Assembly: GCA_035578905.1 (NCBI GenBank)
Contig: JAQJVL010000668.1
Span: 248,001 to 312,000, forward strand
Direction of reading: 5' to 3'
DNA length: 64,000 nt
Origin: Stictocephala bisonia
Taxonomy: Eukaryota; Arthropoda; Insecta; Hemiptera; Membracidae
The notes under the pieces are model-generated. The model did not search any database and had not been told where the DNA came from. It worked only from the letters and a program-made list of their open reading frames with translations. How positions within the stretch are numbered: position 1 is the first letter of the stretch; every line of letters starts with the position of its first letter. Positions 50,260 to 61,720 of this stretch are shown in pieces. Made by a program: the position numbers and the translations under genes.

Positions 50260-52425
50260 ACAAGTGTTGACTTAATACAGTAGAAGGATCTGTTTACATA
50301 TTAAACACTTGTAGACTCGGGAACAGTTTTATTTCATAAAACCAATCAAATACAGTCAGAAATACATATTACTATGTGATGTATTATACTATATAAATCA
50401 AGGATTTATGTATGATTTTAGATTTGTTTTGTAACTTTCACCAATTTGTACTTAGTTCACAAATTTATTTAGTTTACCATGTATCATATGTGTTATAGTT
50501 TGAGTTCGGCTAGTTATCGTAGAATGGTTACATTATTGTATAGAAACAATTATTTATGTGATTTATGACTTTTAGGATCTGAGCGTTAGAATCTCGGAAG
50601 CTTTCTGACTAAGACACTAAGACACATTAAACAATGGTTGAATCAAAAGATCTATTTAAGGGTCTGCAGAGGTTGTCCGCCATGTTGGTTTTAATCCAAC
50701 AAGAACAATTTTATTTCAAAATTTTTTCGTTATTTAATGACCAAAAGTTGTGTATGAATTGTCATTTTAAACCTTAGCATCTTGCGCATTGGATTTGTTT
50801 TGACATTTTGAATACATAGGCCTACGCCTAGTTTAAAAAAATAGATGAAAATAAAATTTTAAATTAAACATTTAAAATGTTTTTTCCTATAAAACTAATT
50901 AGAAATTCACAAAGGAATTCAAACGTGCAATTTCATTCTTGATCAAATGCAATTTATTTGAAGAAAATGCAATTTGTTTGGAGAAAATCCGTTTAAAAAT
51001 AACTGTTTAGTTTGGATACTCGTGATCGTGTATGTCCATTGTTCTTATGGGATTCAAACTAACATGGCCGACAGTATCTGCAGACTCTTAAAGTCCAGGC
51101 TTAGCCTTATGTACATTTTGAATCTCATGTTTCTTTTGTCAAAACAATCCCTGATCTGATAAATGTATGGATTAACATATTGTATTTTAAAACAAAGATA
51201 TCAGTTTCTTTTTAATCTAGTGATGTAAAAAAATGAAAACTTAAGAAACTATTATTTACTTAATATTGTCTCCAAACGATTACACACGCTAGTTTTGTAA
51301 ATACTAACATATATTCCAAACAGTGTTTCTATATTGCTTACTTTACTAGTGATCTGAAAATGTGTAAAACAAAAGACAAATATGTTTTATAGAATCCTTT
51401 AAATATAATAAATCCTGAAAACATGTCAAAAAGTAATATTTACAATTAAACACATTTATCAAATTAAATATCAATTTATTGATTTAATATTGGAAGGAAT
51501 TAAAAGTAAAAAGGTTACAATTCCAAGGACCAAAGAATATTTTTAATTGTATGAAGCCAACACAAAAAAAATATTTTAACCTTCGATTTGTCATTGAGTT
51601 CATGCTCAAACATGTCTACAATATATCTAGATTTAACGTGACACCACCCATATATCACTGTGCATGAAACTGCATGAAACACAGTGAAAATATGCATTTT
51701 TTGTCGTTGTGGTGACACTATATAGTGTAGGTGTCACGAAATGAACGTTAAAGCTTATTATTGTGCCTTTCGTCGAAGTGAAAAAATCTCTGTATTGTTA
51801 TGTACATATTATTAGAACTTTTAAATTGTTGCAACATAATTTTTACGATAAATACTGTTTATAATAAATATGTTTTACAGTGTGCGTTTCTGTTATTAAA
51901 TATCCTGCGTTATTCTTGCCTTATTTAAAGTTATAGTGTACAAAAATAATAACAAATAATAAGGTGAAACCAAACTACCTTGGATATGCAATATTTGTGT
52001 GTATACAGGGTGGTAGGAAATTCTTTATTGCCATAAAAATACAATCAATGTGAACAACTCGTCAATCACCACAAGTCATGTGAACAACTAAATAAAAAAT
52101 AAAAACTTGTAACGTATTTTTATTTATTTTATTTTATGTAAAACTACCATGCGTAATTTATAAAATCATTTACACTATAAAAGGCGTGGTCTACCTAGTA
52201 GTTTAAACAAGACTTTTTGAGTTTTTTTAACGTAAAAATTTGTTTCGAGTTTCATTACTTTCTTTTTATTTAAAATAAAAACTTCCTTGTGTAAATACGA
52301 GTGTATTTTCATTATGGATTCAAAATCTTATGATCCTTTTTACTAATAAAAACAGCTGTAAACAATAACATTACCAAATACTTACCCTGTTATTTTTGCT
52401 AGCCCTATTGTACAGGTTATGTTTA
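50260..52425. other. AT-rich non-coding DNA downstream of Sox
   Basis: Possibly includes distal 3' untranslated sequence. A TAGGCCTA lies near 50818. 52005-52020 reads ATACAGGGTGGTAGGAAATT, resembling a MITE end. No gene is recognised. Confidence 0.35.
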
Positions 52426-52739
52426 ATTGTTACCCCACATACAGGCCGAGGCTGATGGCCGAGGTGTTACGAGCGCAGCGAGTGAGATTTACTACAAACT
52501 GGAATTATCGAGTCCGAAAGTCGAAATGACGAGTGTAGGCAAGGAAGGAAGGACGGTGTCCCCTAAGTATTTTTTTTTTTTTTTTATATTTAAAAAACGA
52601 CGACTCCTCCAATTGTTATTTGTTTCTAAATTTTATATCAACAGTCCTTGCAGCAGGCTCAATCATATTTAACCAGACCATAGCTACAACAAGACTACAT
52701 TCACAGATTAAACGTACGTTTTTTATCTCGTTCAACAGT

Positions 52740-52960
52740 ATCAACATAACAATACGAGATCTCACTCTGCTGGAGCCTGGGACTGGAGAGAGTTCATGGA
52801 GCCATTCACGGAGAGAAGAGCACCGCTAATCTAGCGGGTAATTTGCATATCTGAGTGGAAGGGCCCCCCTCCAGCTCCAGTATCATGCAAATCTACATTC
52901 CAGGATCGCGAGAGGCGGCGCCAGGCATCACAAAGATGGCGGCCGACCACTTGGGTTGTA
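52740..52960. promoter_or_regulatory. Candidate regulatory block with inverted octamer pair
   Basis: ATTTGCAT (52841-52848) and ATGCAAAT (52885-52892) are inverted POU-type octamers about 36 bp apart. ACATTCCA, a TEAD-type word, follows. The segment is much less AT-rich than its surroundings. A repeat-like segment with ATTACGTAACG words follows at 52995-53100. Function is inferred from motifs only. Confidence 0.25.
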
Positions 52961-53461
52961 ATATCATTTGGAGATTGACATCTATCTGTTTTGGGGCTTT
53001 CCCTAAATTACGTAACGCTAATATCAGCCTTTTCAGACCCCACCCCCCCGTGTAACGGTAATACTAACCCTCCCTCAAAAATTACGTAACGATGTCATCA
53101 ACCTAATGTTTTTCAACCACTGTCATGCATATCTTTATTTATGATGTTGTTATTGTTTAGACTTTCTTACGTGTGTTCTCTAATGGGGAAGGGGGATATA
53201 TATCTACCTTTAATATTTTGTTTTGTTGTATATACTTGGTGGAATATATTGGGTTTAAAAAAAAAACACAATTTATAAATTATTCCACAAATTTTAATTA
53301 AAACAACGCTTTTGCCGGTTAAGGCATCATCAGTTTAAATGTAAACAGATAAAACATATGTTTAAAAAAATATAAATTAAAATATGATAAAATATAGATA
53401 TTTTAAAATAGTTTAAAACTAAAATGAATAAGTAGAAAGTAATTTTAAATAAAATATTAAA

Positions 53462-54479
53462 CTGGAAAATATGATTACAATTAGTTATTTTATGTTCGGT
53501 TTCTTCTTTAACTAAAGGTAAGTATATATTACTAAAATGTATAGATGGTTGTGATATACATTGTTCTTTTATAACAGACATGCAGGCACTTTCAATTTGA
53601 TTCCTTTTGGTCCTATGATGATTCTTTAAATATAATACTAGACGAGTCAAATTTGATGTCGTGATTTTCATTTAGAGCGTGTTCTACAAATTTTAATTTT
53701 TCTTTATTTTGCGTTCTGTAATTATGTATGTGTTCTTTGCCTCTTGTACTTATAGGTCTAGAGGTTTGGCCAATGTAAGTTTTATTACATTCACAATCAA
53801 TTTTGTAAATTACATTGTTAGATTCTTGAATTTTGTTCTTAGGTTTACATTTGTTAAATGACTAAGAAGATTATTGGTTGAACTAAAAGAAGTACAGCTA
53901 TTGAATTTTGAGTTGATTATTCTAATTTTTTCTGAAACGCCTTTTATATATGGAATTGTAATTGTAGTTAGAGACTTGGTATTTTCATTGTGTCTCTAGG
54001 TTGAATTTTATTTTTTATTTCGCCTTTTCAATTATGTTTGTAGGATAGTTATTATTTATTAATAATTTTGTAGTATCTTGTTCTGTCTTTAATTTATCTT
54101 CGTCGTTTGTTACTAAATTATCTATTTTCTTAAATAAACTTTGAATCATTTCAATCTTCACATGTTGAGGGTGATTTGAAAAATAATTGTCCACTAAACG
54201 TGTTTTATGGTGTAGTGATGTAATAAGTTTATTTTCTTTTGATTTTGTAACTAACACATCTAGAAAAGGTATTTGTCCATTATTTTAGTTTTCTAATGTA
54301 AATTTTATAGTTGATTTCAAGTTATTTATATGATTTAAAATTTTGTTTTGTATATCAGTTTGATCTTCCCAAATGAAAAAATGTCATCAACATATTTGAG
54401 CCAGATTTTTGGTTTGGGATTCTAGTTAGTAAATGCATTTTTTTCAAAACTATCCATAAAAATGTTACTTAGTATTTTA
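53462..54479 (-). pseudogene. Penelope-like RT/GIY-YIG remnant, minus copy
   Basis: On the minus strand the segment gives RT palm residues with YVDDIF (near 54390), then broken frames to a GIY-YIG-like region around 53800. The end is KRNQIESACMSVIKEQC and NIYLPLVKEETEHKI. The YVDD motif is kept here although frames are broken. Confidence 0.7.
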
Positions 54480-54499
54480 TCAAAATTAAACTAGATTTT

Positions 54500-55700
54500 G
54501 AAAATGAACTTGGAAAACCTCTTGTCATAAAACTAATACATATTCTAAACCCTCATCGTCATAGACTAAGTAAACTTCACAAATATTTAATTCCCCTGAG
54601 ACCCATAGTAAGTTCGATTGATGCTAAGTGCATCATATAAATTATCAAAATGTTTGTTACCCAAAAATAATTTATTAGAACAAGATGATAATCTCAAAGA
54701 GAGAACAAAATTATCCGTTTGTTGTATATTAGAACTTTTGACTATTTGTGTTACAAACAACTACTTTCAATATGAAGAACATTTTTGCAGCCAAATTTCA
54801 GGTTACCTTTGGGTGGAGTATTAAGTCCAATACTAAGTAACGTTTTTATGGATAATTTTGAAAAAATTGCATTTACTAACTGGAATCCCAAACAAAAAAT
54901 CTGGCTCAGATATGTTGATGAAATTTTTTGCATATGGGAAGATCAAGCTGATATTCAAAACAAATTTTTAAATCATATAAATAACTTGAGACCAACTATA
55001 AAATTTACATCATAAAATGAAAATAATGGACAAATTCCTTTTCTAGATGTGTTAGTTACAAAATGAACAGAAAATAAACATACAAAATTACTAATAAATA
55101 ATAACTATCCTACAAACATAATTGAAAGGGCGAAATTAAAAAATAAAATTCAACCTAGAAGACAAAATGAAAACACCAAGTCTCTTAACTACAAATACAA
55201 TTCCACATATAAAAGGCGTTTCAGAAAGAATTAGAAAAATCAACTCAAAATTCGATATCCGTACTTCTATTAGTTGAACTAATAACCTTCGTAGTCATTT
55301 AAGAAAATGTAAACCTAAGAACAAAATTCAAGAATCTAACAATGTAATTTACAAAATTTATTGTGAATGTAATAGAACTTACAATGGCCAAACCTCTAGA
55401 CCTATAAGTACAAGAGTCAAAGAACACATATATAATTACAAAACGCAAAATAAAAAAAAATTTGAAATTAGTAGAACACGCTCTAAATGAAAATCACGAC
55501 ATCAAATTTGACTCGTCTAGTATTATATTTAAAGAATCATCATGGACCAAAAGGAATCAAATTGAAAGTGCCTGTATGTCTGTTATAAAAGAACAATGTA
55601 TATCACAACCATCTATACATTTTAGTAATATATACTTACCTTTAGTTAAAGAAGAAACCAAACATAAAATAATTAACTGTAAATCGTATTTTCCAGTTTA
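54500..55700 (+). pseudogene. Penelope-like RT/GIY-YIG remnant, plus copy
   Basis: Recognisable blocks are LRPIVSSIDA (near 54597), LGGVLSPILSNVFMDNFEK (54806-54862) and WLRYVDEIFCIW (54901-54936), where the second catalytic Asp of YVDD is Glu. NNLRPTIKFTS then a stop, and IYKIYCECNRTYNGQTSRPI (55353 onward, GIY-YIG nuclease with YNG in place of YIG) follow. The C-terminal block RNQIESACMSVIKEQC is the same as in the minus copy. Several stops and frame changes separate the blocks. Confidence 0.75.
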
Positions 55701-55821
55701 ATATTTTATTTAAAATTACTTTCACTAATCCATTTAAGTTTTAAATTATTTTAAAATATCTATATTTTATCATATTTTAATTTATATTGTTCTAAACATA
55801 TGTTTTTTTCTGTTTACATTT

Positions 55822-55862
55822 AAACTGATGATGCCTTAACCGGCGAAAGCGCTTTTTTAATT
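55822..55862 (+). other. Hammerhead-like motif at Penelope-like terminus
   Basis: AAACTGATGATGCC, a UUAA-containing loop, then GGCGAAAGCG: a CUGAUGA core box, a GCC/GGC stem and a GAAA box, with one extra U after the first box. In the inverted copy (about 53308-53345) the GAAA box is changed to AAAA. Penelope-like elements are known to carry hammerhead ribozymes in their terminal repeats; activity here is untested. Confidence 0.4.
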
Positions 55863-56129
55863 AAAATTTGTGGAATAATTAAAAAAAGTGTTATTTTTTT
55901 AAAACTTTATTATTTTCAAAAAATTGTGTATTTCGGCGAAAAACAATAAAATATTGTGAATTAATTTAAACAAATAGCTGACGTTAATAGTTACGTAACG
56001 CTGCGTGATTGAATATTACATTTAAATTAAAAGAAAGTTCATTCCCTTCCCTTTGAAGTCAGCAACTTTACAGATCAAAATCTGGGTCAAATAACAGATT
56101 GTAGCTTTAATCTTGTTCTATCAATAAAA

Positions 56130-57222
56130 GCTCCAAGTTGTACAACTTTTGCTCCGTCTATTAAGACCTTATGAACATATAGTCTATTGTCTAATGTTAT
56201 GAACATTGATTGGTCATAGAAGTCGATATGAATCATCTAAGCCCCTTTTTAAGAATTTAAAAATCCTACCTTTGAAATACATTTATGTTTATAAGGTTCT
56301 AAAACTGTTCTATATTAAAAGTGGAAATGTCCATCCACATAATAATGAATATAGAAACAAACTTAGAAACATTGAAAAATTCTTTATTCCAAAACCAAAT
56401 AACGCATTTTTTGTAAAAACGGTTAATTTTATTGCTCCTAGACTTTATAGTAAATTGCCAGATAATATCAGAAGTACATCAAATTTAAAACAGTTTTTAA
56501 ATAAAGTAAGAAAGTGGTTGTTTGGGGTGGAGGATATAAATGTATTATTTCTAATACAGCAATAGCATTCTTGTGAATATGTTATCTGAACATATTGATT
56601 TTAAGTTATTGATAAAAATAGATAACTTATTAAGTGCTAAATATTATTAGTGTAAAGAGTAATTTTGTACATAATTTTTGTCATTCAATTTAATTACCAA
56701 AGAAAAAATTTTGTTTTTACCTTTTCATGTTCTATATATTATTGTTATAATTTATAATGTATGGTAACATTTATTTACTTGTATTTCAGTAAAGTTCTGG
56801 ATATTATTTTGGATCTGAGATCATTTTTATGTAAACATGAATTATTAGTCAAAATCTGATCGCAAAAAAGTGTTATATGTAGTGAAGGAACTTCTACTCA
56901 GGCATTGCCTTAGAGGCCCTATTATTTTCTAAATTATTGTAAACAGCAAGCGTTTGAAAAACATTGTATATATAATATGAACAGAATTTGTATGATTTAT
57001 TCTGTTTTACCTTCTTAATTTATGTTTAATAATAGATAGGATATTTTGTCAACCTGACAAATGAAAAGAACATTTATTCCTTTTTATAAGCTGTGGACTT
57101 GCTGCATATAAAAGGAATTCAAATAAGACATTTTCTTTGTTGTATTATTGTACTCTAATCTCAATGTAGATGACTTATTGAATTTATATGTACATTTTAG
57201 AAAATAAAGATTATTATTATTA
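56130..57222 (+). mobile_element. 5'-truncated non-LTR retrotransposon, 3' end
   Basis: The 119-codon frame 56206-56565 shows the LINE ORF2 C-terminal pattern: ESSKPLFKNLKILPLKYIYV, NEYRNKLRN, APRLYSKLPDNIRS and LKQFLNKVRKWL. An AT-rich 3' UTR follows and ends AAATAAAGATTATTATTATT, a short ATT-type tail common in CR1/Jockey-like elements. The RT itself is absent, so this is a truncated insertion. Confidence 0.75.
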
Positions 57223-57249
57223 TATTTAACGTCTCATAGTAGAAAAGCT

Positions 57250-58360
57250 TCATTCTACTGAGGCTGATGACACTGGGATAACTAACAGAAGCGAAATCAC
57301 TTCCTTCAGGTCTTTGAATGAAGGACTAAATCCAGACCCATCTCTGCATAAATCAATCGAGAAAGTGAACGAAGTCCTTACAATTAAAAAACATCGATCA
57401 TCCAAAGATTCACTCAGACGTGAAAGGTGCAATAAATTCTTCATCTTGTGGTACAACTTGGCAAATTAACAGAGTCTCTATACTAAAAAATTATCTTATT
57501 TTGTATTATTAAAATGTCCCAGAAGATCACGGCCTACCTGGTTCATTAGAACCAAACGTTTAACTTAACTGAATAATCAAAACTTTTCCAAAGCATAATT
57601 TTGTTTGTAGGCTATCTTAAACGTGTACATGCTTATGTATCAGTTTATCCTAACCGTCAAACCTAACCCTAACCTAACCTGGTTTGGTTATGTTAGGTTA
57701 GGGTTAGGATAATAAGTAGACATGTAATTGAAGAAATTATTTCCGTAGATACGAGTTCAAATAAAAATAAGAGGAAATATAAAATTCAATAGACATATCA
57801 AGACAATAGTAGCTACGTTGTCAAAGCTAGTTTTATAGTACTAATCATGAATTTTGGAAAATCATCAGGTGTCTATAATAGTAACTGCCAAATTTCTAAA
57901 GGGAACATCTTCAGACAAAAGATTTTACCCTTGAATGCTCGTTGGCCTTCTTATCTTTCAATTTTTACAGTGCTCAAGCAATGTCAACATAATCAACAGC
58001 TGCATGGAGAAAATACTCTGGGAACCATAGAGCACAGAATATTCGTGCTCTGTGCTGGGAACCCTGTCTCGGTGGTGGCTTCCATGTTATCAGCGCGATG
58101 GGACCTTATCACCCACAGGGTGGCACATTGTTACATCATAGTTAAATATCCCACGATTTTTCAGGTGTTGTGAACTGGAATCCGAACAATTCCCGTGGGA
58201 GATTTGATGATGATTAAAACCAGCAATACTAAGTTTAATTGATTAATTAATATTTACATCATCCGTAGAATTGTGAGATTCATTTGCATATTTTATCACT
58301 AGTGAAATAGCATATTAAAGTTCGAATCCGCAGTTCCCCACGAATCTTAGTTAAATCCCA
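57250..58360. other. Non-coding; includes a TTAGG-like hairpin
   Basis: 57662-57678 (CCTAACCCTAACCTAAC) and 57692-57708 are perfect 17-bp inverted arms around a short loop. The rest is ordinary composition with open frames lacking domains (for example 57847-58173, 108 codons). Confidence 0.45.
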
Positions 58361-58364
58361 GAGT

Positions 58365-58925
58365 ATACAGGGAACTCTTTAGCCAAACTTAGAGATGCAG
58401 TTCTGGACATGAAAACAAACAACACATGTCATATTATAGCAGTATGGTCTAGCCGTCTGTCGGTATCTTTGTGATTTTTTTATTAAAAAAAAATAACAAC
58501 TCAGGAACCATAAATTATACAGATTTCAAATTTTTGCATACTTAGTAAGGCAGATAACAACTAAATGTGCAATGATTTTTTACAGTTTTTGTTGAACAGT
58601 TTGTAAATAGCTTACGTTTTAAAAAATAAAAATGCACACAAAAAACATTGATTTTCCTATCTTAAGCTATTTCCAAACGGTTAAACAAAAATATCGAAAA
58701 TAATTGTACGTTCAGCTTCTATCAGCGTTACTAAGTATGCAAAATTTGAAATCTGTACCATTTATATAGTTCCTGAATTATTATATTTTTATAAACATCA
58801 CAAACATACGGACAGACGTTAATGAAGCGAGATAGACCATACTGCTATATGACATTTTTTGTTTACTTTCATGTCCGGAACTAAATCCCAAAGTTTGGCT
58901 AAAAAGTTCCCAAAAACTCTGTAGA
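58365..58925. mobile_element. Foldback element, ~560-bp long hairpin
   Basis: The left arm (AGGGAACTCTTTAGCCAAAC, GACATGAAAACAAACAA, TAGCAGTATGGTCTA, CAGATTTCAAATTTTTGCAT) is repeated as its complement in the right arm in reverse order. Arms are ~275 bp, with only a few tens of unpaired bases in the centre around 58640-58660. There is no coding frame. Confidence 0.9.
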
Positions 58926-59594
58926 CTTCATTTATTACTCTGTGGTTAAATATAACAACTCAATAATGTATTTTAAGTGTGTGTGTGTGTGTGTTGTTTT
59001 TTATCTTATATTTAAAAAATTGAGTTATTTGATAAAAAAAGTACGTCTACTATCATATAATTTAATAATTAACTGTATATGATTTACGATAAAAATAAAT
59101 GTTACGTTAAGAAGTTGTATTGTGTTTACTAAGCCTATAAATAAACTAGTTAGTGAAGTCGCTTCGACCTGATATTTTATTCTACTAAAAATATTAAGTT
59201 TAATTTAATAATTTGTTAATCAGTGTTATGGTTCCATTTCTTTTAGCGAAAAAGGTTGTTGGTTTAGTTATATGAATAAAATGTGTTTTATGTAGTATTT
59301 ACAAATAAATTACAACTAACCGTTGAAACTACAAAACATAAAAATTACCAAACAGTACATTAATATGTATATTTTAGGGGAGTATATTTTATTATTCCTG
59401 AGCTGGATAAGGTGTTAAATAATATTAATATGATCTTATGGCCAGTAACCAGTTCATATGTGAAAAATGAATTCAAATACAGCACAAAAAGTTTATTAAT
59501 TATGATCTGACAAACGACTTCGAGCAAACTGTCTCTTTGTAAAATATTAAATAGAAAAAAATGTAGCAGGTAAGCTGCACTGTTGAAGGCAGCG

Positions 59595-60076
59595 AAGGCA
59601 GTGGTGGACACAATGAATGGTAGTGTAAACGAACCTATTTGGACGTTTATGTTATAAATGGGTTTTACAGGCCGTAGAGTCTACGGTTGGTAGTGTAAAC
59701 GAACCAGTAACATTTTACTTGTAAATAGAGATTCATAGAGTCTACGAACGGTAGAGTAAACGAACCAGCAAATTTTATTTCACTGATTAAACAGGCCGTA
59801 GAGTCTACGGTTGGTAGTGTAAACGAACCAGTAACATTTTACTTGTAAATAGAGATTCATAGAGTCTACGAACGGTAGAGTAAACGAACCAGTAAATTTT
59901 ATTTCACTGATTAAACAGCCCGTAGAGTCTACGGTTGGTAGTGTAAACGAACCAGTAACATTTTACTTGTAAATATAGATTCATAGTCTACGAATGGTAG
60001 AGTAAACGAACCAGCAAATTTTATTTAACTGGTTAAACAACCCGTAGAGTCTACGGTTGGTAGTGTAGACGAGCTG
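59595..60076. repeat. 124-bp dimeric tandem array with palindromes
   Basis: CCGTAGAGTCTACGG occurs at 59672, 59796, 59920 and 60042 (spacings 124, 124, 122). Each unit has two ~62-bp halves. One half has the perfect CCGTAGA-G-TCTACGG palindrome and the other a diverged ATAGAGTCTACGAACGG. Both halves carry GTAAACGAACCAG. Confidence 0.93.
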
Positions 60077-60079
60077 CCA

Positions 60080-61540
60080 CAGAAATTTTTAGATTTTAAC
60101 TTAAATTTGTTGGAACATTTTCATTATTTATGTAAAAAAAAACTCGAAACAAAATTTAGAATTTGAAAATCCCAAAATATATGAAAAAAAGAAATAGCTA
60201 AATACTTGTATAAAATGTTATGTTTCAGAATATAAGGGAATTGAGTAATACATTTTGTCTCCAAAACATTCCAGTATATTTGATCTATACTAATTATTTA
60301 TATTTCTAATTACAGGTAATACAAATATAAATAACATAATGACAACACGCAAAATCATTTTGATTGTCCTAATTATCTTTTTTTTTATTGCATTTATTGA
60401 CGTAGAAATTTAGAGTAAGAACAAAATTTGATGTTTTGAAGACAATACAATATAAGGGAGATATTAAAATAAAACAAACTGCGTTTTGTATAATATGTAA
60501 TGAAATGTCAGTCCACCCAGTCTATGGAAACTCTTTCGGAGTCTTTATTGTTAAAATTGTGTCTAATGTTTTATAATTACAATTCAATTGCAATTCAATA
60601 AATCTCCTAAAACTGTTACGGTTGAAAACCTTTGTTTGTTAATTGATTTTGATGGGTTAAAAATATATTTATAATAATGTTATCTTTATTATTGTTAGTT
60701 ATTTGTTTTATTTATTGTTGTTTATTTATATTTATTTTGGTGTGTTTATTATAGACGTTTTGTAATAACTTGTTGAAACTTATTTGCTAAATGATATTGT
60801 GATCATTATTTTTAGTTTTTTATGTAAATATTGTGCTCCGGTTGATCTTCAGAGAAATTGGACTTGACTCAAACCACTATATTGAACTTTAATATATTTG
60901 TTCTGCTATAATGTAATTGGGATATCCTGTTTTATAGCAAAAAAATAAAATAAAATGTTATGTAGGTATAGCAGGTAAATATATGTAGAGACACATGTAT
61001 GATTATCTAAAAATATGTTAATTTAGAGAATCCCTTACAGGCATTATTTATTAATAATATATAATGTAGAAAATACTAAGTTTAAAATACCGTAACTAGA
61101 AGCTGTTATAAAGATGTTAGTATTATATAAATTAATTAATATAGGCTCATATATTTGAAGTACACTCTAAACATTATAAATAAATATATTAGCCTATTCA
61201 AAACAACCGCGACTTGATCGTAACTGTTAAAATAATAGGTTTGTTAATAACCTATTCTGTTAGATAGAAAAATTTAACAACGTGAATTATAATAGAACGG
61301 TGAAATTTGTTTAACTCATAAAAATATAATAATTAGAAACGTGACTAAGATATTTCACCAAAAACATATTGCAAATTGAGAAGAACAAAAAATTTAACTT
61401 TTTAACTTCAATTTGCCTTACCTCGTTTGTAACTGTTACAGAAATATTAGTAACCGTAAAACACGTATCAATTAATTAGAAGTCACTGTTACTGATACTG
61501 ATATTAGTATTCATTAACTAGGTTTATTATTTCACCCTTG
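60080..61540. other. AT-rich non-coding DNA
   Basis: No gene or repeat family recognised. Confidence 0.4.
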
Positions 61541-61544
61541 TTGA

Positions 61545-61720
61545 CAACACGATGGGGTCAAACAAAGGTCAAACCGGCCTTTTTGTTATCAGAACAATTA
61601 CGATAGTCGTTATCAGTTACTGTGCGCCGCCGGCCGACGTACGATCAGCTGATTGTGTAATCATGGTAATCGGTAATCGCCGCCGTTATTGACGGACAAA
61701 GGCCAACAAATCACCCTTTC
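61545..61720. promoter_or_regulatory. Candidate regulatory module
   Basis: Dense motif content in a GC-balanced island. GGGTCA and AGGTCA half-sites are spaced by 5 bp (61555-61571). AACAAAGG is at 61561, with AGAACAATTA and GACAAAGGCCAACAAA downstream (Sox-type words). The palindrome ATCAGCTGAT is present. Three TAATC words lie within 25 bp (61660-61680; Otx/Bicoid-type). No coding frame. This is inference from motifs. Confidence 0.3.

Larger units (their letters stand above)
53255..55900. mobile_element. Penelope-like element, two copies in inverted orientation
   Basis: A minus-strand copy (about 54479-53255) and a plus-strand copy (about 54480-55900) share the 5'-to-3' order RT palm, GIY-YIG endonuclease, then a terminus with AAACTGATGATGCCTTAACC. 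Both 3' ends point outwards and finish at ATTAAAATTTGTGGAATAAT. The plus copy begins further upstream in the RT (LRPIVSSIDA). The minus copy is truncated at AATACTAAGTAACATTTTTA. Both are decayed. Confidence 0.85.

Noticed and set aside
56206..56565. Stand-alone host gene
   Set aside because: Matches the C-terminal pattern of LINE ORF2 and is followed by an ATT-type 3' tail, so it is a truncated retrotransposon.
57847..58173. 108-codon frame as a gene
   Set aside because: No domain, no codon bias visible and no splice context; likely chance.
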